A DNA stretch of 64,000 nt from an uncultured Prevotella sp. (GTDB lineage: Bacteria > Bacteroidota > Bacteroidia > Bacteroidales > Bacteroidaceae). The translations under genes and the position numbers were made by a program. The DNA lies in contig NZ_CAMJFM010000001.1 of the NCBI RefSeq assembly GCF_946404925.1, positions 124,001 through 188,000 of the forward strand. Direction: 5' to 3'. The notes under the pieces were generated by a model. It was not told the DNA's origin. It saw nothing but the letters and a program-made list of their open reading frames with translations, and did no database searches. Shown here one piece after another: positions 59,947-64,000 of the stretch (positions are counted from its first letter, which is position 1; every line of letters begins with the position of its first letter).

Positions 59947-61266
59947 ATGAATATTGCTATTGTAGGAACCGGATATGTAGGTTTGGTATCGGGAACTTGT
60001 TTTGCCGATACTGGTGCAAATGTTACATGTGTTGACGTAGACGAGAAGAAGATTGAACGCCTGAAGAATGGCGAGATTCCCATCTACGAACCAGGACTTG
60101 ATGAGCTCGTTAAGAAGAACGTAGCTGCTGGTCGACTGAAGTTTACTACCGACCTTGCTTCAGTACTTGATGATGTAGAAATCGTATTCTCGGCTGTAGG
60201 AACGCCTCCCGATGAGGATGGCTCGGCCGATTTGAAATATGTGCTCCAGGTGGCTAAGACCATCGGTCAGAACTTGAATAAGTATGTGGTAGTGGTTACT
60301 AAGAGTACCGTTCCTGTAGGTACAGCCAAGAAGGTTCGCAAGGCCATCGAGGAAGAGTTGGAGAAGCGAGGCGTTGACATCGAGTTTGATGTAGCATCGA
60401 ACCCTGAGTTCCTGAAGGAGGGTAACGCCATTAAGGACTTTATGAGTCCCGACCGCGTGGTGGTAGGTGTTGAGAGCGAGAAGGCCAAGAAGACGCTGAC
60501 CAAGCTCTACAAGCCATTCCTGATTAACAACTTCCGTGTTATCTTCATGGATATCCCATCTGCCGAGATGACCAAATATGCCGCTAACTCTATGCTGGCC
60601 ACACGTATCTCGTTTATGAACGATATTGCCAATCTCTGCGAGCGTGTGGGTGCCGATGTTAATATGGTACGCGCGGGAATCGGTTCGGACACTCGTATCG
60701 GTCGTAAGTTCCTGTATGCAGGTTGCGGTTATGGCGGTTCATGCTTCCCCAAGGATGTTAAGGCGCTCATTAAGACTGCCGACCAGAATGGTTACTCGAT
60801 GGAGGTGCTGAAGGCTGTGGAGCGTGTAAACGAGAAGCAGAAGAGTGTACTCTTCGAGAAGCTGGTTAAGGCATTCGGAAGCAAGGAGGCCCTGAAGGAT
60901 AAGACCATCGCCATGTGGGGACTCTCGTTTAAGCCAGAGACCGACGATATGCGCGAATCGACAGCTTTGGTGATGATCGATCTTCTGATTGAGGCTGGAT
61001 GCAACGTTCGTGTTTACGACCCAATTGCTATGGATGAGTGTAAGCGCAGAATAGGCGATAAGGTGACTTACTGTCGCGATATGTACGATGTAGTTCTGGA
61101 TGCCGACGCCCTGCTGTTGCTCACCGAGTGGAAGGAATTCCGCCTGCCAGGATGGGGTGTTATCAAGAAGGCCATGAAGCGTCCTCTGGTCATCGACGGA
61201 CGTAACATCTTCGATATCGAAGAACTCGACGAGAATGGCTTTGAGTATCATTGCATAGGTAAATAA
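59947..61266 (+). CDS. ugd: UDP-glucose 6-dehydrogenase
   Basis: Oxidises UDP-glucose to UDP-glucuronate with two NAD+, feeding capsule and other glycan synthesis. The 439-residue protein begins with the NAD site MNIAIVGTGYVGLVSG, then SAVGTPPDEDGSAD, TKSTVPVGTAKKVR, EFLKEGNAIKDF, and the catalytic Cys block YAGCGYGGSCFPKDVKAL. The C-terminal UDP-binding part has MWGLSFKPETDDMRES. Typical length and order. The next lipoprotein gene starts immediately after its stop. Confidence 0.95.
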   Translation: MNIAIVGTGYVGLVSGTCFADTGANVTCVDVDEKKIERLKNGEIPIYEPGLDELVKKNVAAGRLKFTTDLASVLDDVEIVFSAVGTPPDEDGSADLKYVLQVAKTIGQNLNKYVVVVTKSTVPVGTAKKVRKAIEEELEKRGVDIEFDVASNPEFLKEGNAIKDFMSPDRVVVGVESEKAKKTLTKLYKPFLINNFRVIFMDIPSAEMTKYAANSMLATRISFMNDIANLCERVGADVNMVRAGIGSDTRIGRKFLYAGCGYGGSCFPKDVKALIKTADQNGYSMEVLKAVERVNEKQKSVLFEKLVKAFGSKEALKDKTIAMWGLSFKPETDDMRESTALVMIDLLIEAGCNVRVYDPIAMDECKRRIGDKVTYCRDMYDVVLDADALLLLTEWKEFRLPGWGVIKKAMKRPLVIDGRNIFDIEELDENGFEYHCIGK

Positions 61267-62049
61267 ATGAAGAAACTGTTAACGATATCATTATTGATGG
61301 TTGTTCTGGTGGCTTGTCATCAGAACAGCTCATCAGTATTGCCTGAGGATAAAGAGGCTAAGGCTATGCTTCAAGGTGTTTGGGTAGACGAGGAGAGTGG
61401 CGATGTGTCGTTCCGTGTAAATGGCGACACGATTTACTACTCCGATGAAACCAGTATGCCAGCCTATTTCCGAATCTATGAAGATTCGCTTTATCTTGGC
61501 TCGGGCACATCGTATGGTATCGTTAAACAAACCAAGCATCTGTTCTGGTTCAATAATCAGAATGGCGATTTGCTGAAGCTGCGCAAGGGTGATGGCACAG
61601 AAGATAATTCAGATGCCGAACATCAGGCTCCAAGCATCCTAACTTATACGCATCAGGTGAAGATTGACTCGGTGGTGGCTTACAACAATAACCGCTACCA
61701 TTGGTATATTGCCATCAATCCCACTAAGTATAAGGTTACTAAGCGCTCGTACAACGAGGATGGACTGGAAGTTGAAAACGTTTATTACGACAATATTATG
61801 CATATAAGCGTTTTCTTGGGTGCTAACAAGTTGTATTCCAGCGATTTCCACAAGCAGCAATATAAAGGTCTCGTGCCGGAATCGTTCTTAGACGAGGCTA
61901 TCTTGGCCAATATGGAGTATAGCCATATTGATGCAGAAGGACTGCATTTCAATGCCACACTTTGTATCCCAGATGGTGCCTCGTGTTATATGGTAGAGAC
62001 GACCATCAGTTATACAGGCGTGTCGTCGATGAGGTTGGTTGAGTATTAA
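61267..62049 (+). CDS. DUF4738-like lipoprotein
   Basis: A 260-residue lipoprotein: the signal ends VLVACHQN, lipidated at Cys17. The chain is beta-rich and polar (MLQGVWVDEESGDVSFRVNG, YFRIYEDSLYLGSGTSYGIV, YRHWYI-like NNRYHWYIAINPTKYKVT, FNATLCIPDGASCYMVETTI). This layout resembles DUF4738 lipoproteins of Bacteroidetes, but function is unknown. It is co-directional with ugd with no gap and ends with a 4-bp overlap with the convergent nudC gene. Confidence 0.65.
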   Translation: MKKLLTISLLMVVLVACHQNSSSVLPEDKEAKAMLQGVWVDEESGDVSFRVNGDTIYYSDETSMPAYFRIYEDSLYLGSGTSYGIVKQTKHLFWFNNQNGDLLKLRKGDGTEDNSDAEHQAPSILTYTHQVKIDSVVAYNNNRYHWYIAINPTKYKVTKRSYNEDGLEVENVYYDNIMHISVFLGANKLYSSDFHKQQYKGLVPESFLDEAILANMEYSHIDAEGLHFNATLCIPDGASCYMVETTISYTGVSSMRLVEY

Positions 62050-62819
62050 GCTTTCTCGTCCAACCAAGCATCAAGCAGCATTCGTGCTATTGATAATTTC
62101 TCAGGGATAGTAGGCAGGTTATCACGTTTGAACCAGCCTCCTTTGGCTATCTCGCTTGCTTGCAGGTGGATATCGCCCGATACGTAATCGGCATTGAATC
62201 CTACCATCAGTCCGCAAGGGTAGGGCCAAGGTTGCGATCCGAAGTAGCGGATATTAGTAATCTTAACACCAGTTTCCTCAAATGCCTCGCGTGCAACGGC
62301 CTCTTCGAGCGTCTCGCCCGTCTCCACGAAACCAGCAACCAGTCCGTAGAAATCAGTACGGAAGTTCTTGGCACGAACCAGCAGCACTTCATCGCCTTTA
62401 TGTATCAGCACGATGACAGCCGTGGCCAGTTGTGGCCATATCTCCTTACCGCATCCGGTACACTTCTTCGAAATCTCCGTATCCATCTTCATGGGGGCGC
62501 CGCAAACACCACAGAACTTGGTGTTGGCATCCCAATAAAGCAGCTCCTGACATTTGCCGGCTTTCTGATAGAGCGACTTATCGAGCTTGTAGAATGATTT
62601 ACGTAATCCGCACATCTCGTAGCGTGGATCATCGCAAACGGGGCTGTCAATCTTATACGTCTTAACCTCAATACCATCCAGAGGCGTAACGGTCATCACG
62701 TTGGTCCATGGTTTTACCTCAGTAGGTGGCTCTTCCTGAAATGGAATGGTGTATCCGCCGTCGGGCGTCTTCTCTAATAACAGTTCTTCTTTGCAGAATA
62801 CAAAATAATGTTGTTTCAT
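62046..62819 (-). CDS. nudC: NAD+ diphosphatase / Nudix hydrolase NudC
   Basis: Hydrolyses NAD(H) to NMN(H) and AMP and can remove NAD caps from RNA in characterised members. The 257-residue protein has the four-Cys zinc site (FCGVCGAPM, KCTGCGKEI), the Nudix box GFVETGETLEEAVAREAFEETGV and, after it, the NudC-specific SQPWPYPCGLMVGF motif (family SQPWPFPxS with P-C-G here). It overlaps the upstream 5'-nucleotidase gene by 4 bp, suggesting coupled nucleotide turnover. Confidence 0.93.
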   Translation of the reverse strand: MKQHYFVFCKEELLLEKTPDGGYTIPFQEEPPTEVKPWTNVMTVTPLDGIEVKTYKIDSPVCDDPRYEMCGLRKSFYKLDKSLYQKAGKCQELLYWDANTKFCGVCGAPMKMDTEISKKCTGCGKEIWPQLATAVIVLIHKGDEVLLVRAKNFRTDFYGLVAGFVETGETLEEAVAREAFEETGVKITNIRYFGSQPWPYPCGLMVGFNADYVSGDIHLQASEIAKGGWFKRDNLPTIPEKLSIARMLLDAWLDEKA

Positions 62820-64000
62820 TTTCCGAATAGTTGTTTACGGTCTCTCTCCAAGGCTGGTTTTACCCATGCCTCAGGCACAAATTTCCAGTTGTTATTCTTT
62901 TGTGGGTCGATGGTGCCCAAACGTTTAATCTCCTCAGTCAGATAGTGGCGCTGATCAAGGTCGGTGTGGAAGAGTACACGGCTCTCGAGCGAATCCTTAG
63001 GGATGCCGGCACCACGAGTCAGCAGCTCGCCACCACCATTGGCACGATAGCTGTTCATCACTACCTTATACCATTTGTTCTCATCAAATGGCTCACCGTT
63101 CGACATCTGCAGAATCTTTACTTTCTGTCCGTCGGGCTGGGTGAGATCAACTACATAATCGATGCCGCAAGCTGAATCGAAATTGAATGTATAGTATTGG
63201 AAACCAGTACGTTGCTGATCTTCTTTCGCGTCATCATTCAGTCTGAGGGCGTGATCCTCTGGCGATGTCATCGTGTTGCACCACATGTCGTACGAGAACT
63301 CAAGATGCTTCCTGATTTCCTCGCCTGTCATTCTGAGCACAAAGAGCAGATTCTCAAAGCGATAAAGCTTAAACATATCGGCCTGAGTCACCTCGCCTGC
63401 ATCGATGGTTGTATCGAATGCCAATGGGGCGTTGAATGATATGTCGGCCTTCGAGATGCTCATCTGCAGGTTATGAATCAGGTCGGTAAAGGCTGAATTT
63501 CCGAAGAAACTCTCGCGGGTGTAGATGGGGTGCTTGAAGTAGCCTATCTTGGTGTTAACATAATCCTTCACCTTGTCGATAGTAGGCTGGAAGTCGTTTA
63601 TCATCTGCTCGTCAATCTTCTCGTCGAGCACGCTTACGATGTTACCCTTAATCTCTTTCTTGGTGAGTTCACCTTTCTTATATGTAAGGGTGATCTCGGC
63701 TTCGGCCACATTAGCTACATAGCATGATGGGTCAACACAAAGCACGCGTTTGCCTTCTTTGTTGGTAACCCACATGTTGTGAACCTGGTGGTCGTGACCA
63801 AAGAAGATGATGTCGAATCCAGGCACCTCGCGGGCTACTGATTCTGTTGCATTCTCTTCGTATTCAGGCGTGTTGATGCCGCCATCAAGACCAGAGTGGA
63901 ACAGTCCGAAAATAAGATCGGGCTTCTCTGTCTCCTTCACGTATTTAATCCATTTCTTGGCGCACGATGTCATCTCTTCGAACTCCAATCCCTTCCAGAT
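62816..64000 (-). CDS. 5'-nucleotidase / metallophosphoesterase family protein, N-terminus beyond right edge
   Basis: The C-terminal 394 residues of a two-domain phosphoesterase; the frame is open through base 64000. Visible: the end of the metal-binding domain with DIIFFGHDHQVHN (His ligands), then the 5'-nucleotidase C-terminal domain with FFGNSAFTDLIHNLQMSISK, DISFNAPLAFDTTIDAGEVT, MFKLYRFENLL (substrate clamp) and NSYRANGGGE. It would cleave nucleoside monophosphates or 2',3'-cyclic nucleotides, normally in the periplasm. The 4-bp overlap with nudC points to a shared operon. Signal peptide and catalytic N-terminal part are not in the window. Confidence 0.88.
   Translation of the reverse strand: MWKGLEFEEMTSCAKKWIKYVKETEKPDLIFGLFHSGLDGGINTPEYEENATESVAREVPGFDIIFFGHDHQVHNMWVTNKEGKRVLCVDPSCYVANVAEAEITLTYKKGELTKKEIKGNIVSVLDEKIDEQMINDFQPTIDKVKDYVNTKIGYFKHPIYTRESFFGNSAFTDLIHNLQMSISKADISFNAPLAFDTTIDAGEVTQADMFKLYRFENLLFVLRMTGEEIRKHLEFSYDMWCNTMTSPEDHALRLNDDAKEDQQRTGFQYYTFNFDSACGIDYVVDLTQPDGQKVKILQMSNGEPFDENKWYKVVMNSYRANGGGELLTRGAGIPKDSLESRVLFHTDLDQRHYLTEEIKRLGTIDPQKNNNWKFVPEAWVKPALERDRKQLFGK

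Noticed and set aside
1..64000. tRNA or rRNA genes
   Set aside because: No cloverleaf with T-loop GGTTCGA and acceptor pairing was noticed except the tRNA-like part of tmRNA.

Overview
The window looks like a chromosome segment from a gut or oral Bacteroidales bacterium, most likely Prevotellaceae (Prevotella/Segatella group). Reasons: promoters of the Bacteroidetes type (TAnnTTTG about 7 bp before the start, often with TTTG 19-20 bp further up) precede most transcription units and Shine-Dalgarno sequences are scarce. The gene content also fits: a BspA-type DUF285 giant surface protein, BACON and PEGA proteins, a hybrid two-component regulator, a Porin_10-type porin, BamD next to an omega-like RNA polymerase subunit, HU-like proteins of the HU-HIG/CCDC81 type, and a tmRNA whose tag reads GNNEYALAA. 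The genus is inference.

Layout. 1-9 kb: end of glucuronate isomerase, an RluA pseudouridine synthase, an HD hydrolase, menA, a putative porin operon, uvrB. 9-10.7 kb: bamD, omega subunit and a DUF4293 membrane protein. 10.8-16 kb: a LytS/LytR-type two-component pair divergent from two secreted proteins of unknown function. 16-32.2 kb: an HU-like protein, then a probable 15-kb operon of envelope and surface proteins (PEGA, BACON, beta-helix, a dockerin-bearing repeat protein, a 2522-residue BspA-like protein, an outer-membrane barrel) closed by a strong terminator. 32-45 kb: mostly housekeeping genes (TrpB2-type synthase, Na+/solute symporter, short hybrid sensor kinase, trxB, glutathione peroxidase, L31, nuclease, glycosylase, uridine kinase, phosphatase) and a His-rich secreted protein.

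43.6-53.5 kb is a polysaccharide region: Wzi on the plus strand and a tightly packed minus-strand operon wza, wzz, wzy (EpsG), a natural fusion of a GT6 glycosyltransferase with a Wzx flippase, a GT11 alpha-1,2-fucosyltransferase-like enzyme, a GT2 and an initiating sugar-phosphate transferase. GT2 + GT11 + GT6 is the enzyme set used by bacteria that copy human blood-group A/B structures, so this locus may make a host-mimicking glycan. ugd at 60 kb supplies UDP-glucuronate.

53.6-57.3 kb holds ssrA (tmRNA), then a VirE/BT4734-family primase-helicase-like gene and an HU-like gene facing away from each other across about 730 bp of non-coding DNA. That gap holds two mirrored arrays of five exact 11-bp repeats, a 32-bp and a 17-bp perfect inverted repeat arranged about nearly the same centre, and two copies of an AAATTCTCTAGAGAATTT palindrome. 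It resembles a replication origin, partition site or complex operator and is the most unusual DNA structure in the window. 57.3-64 kb: a proline iminopeptidase/FHA/SPOR operon, ugd with a lipoprotein, nudC, and the C-terminal part of a 5'-nucleotidase family protein cut by the right edge. All calls come from reading the sequence; no database search was run.
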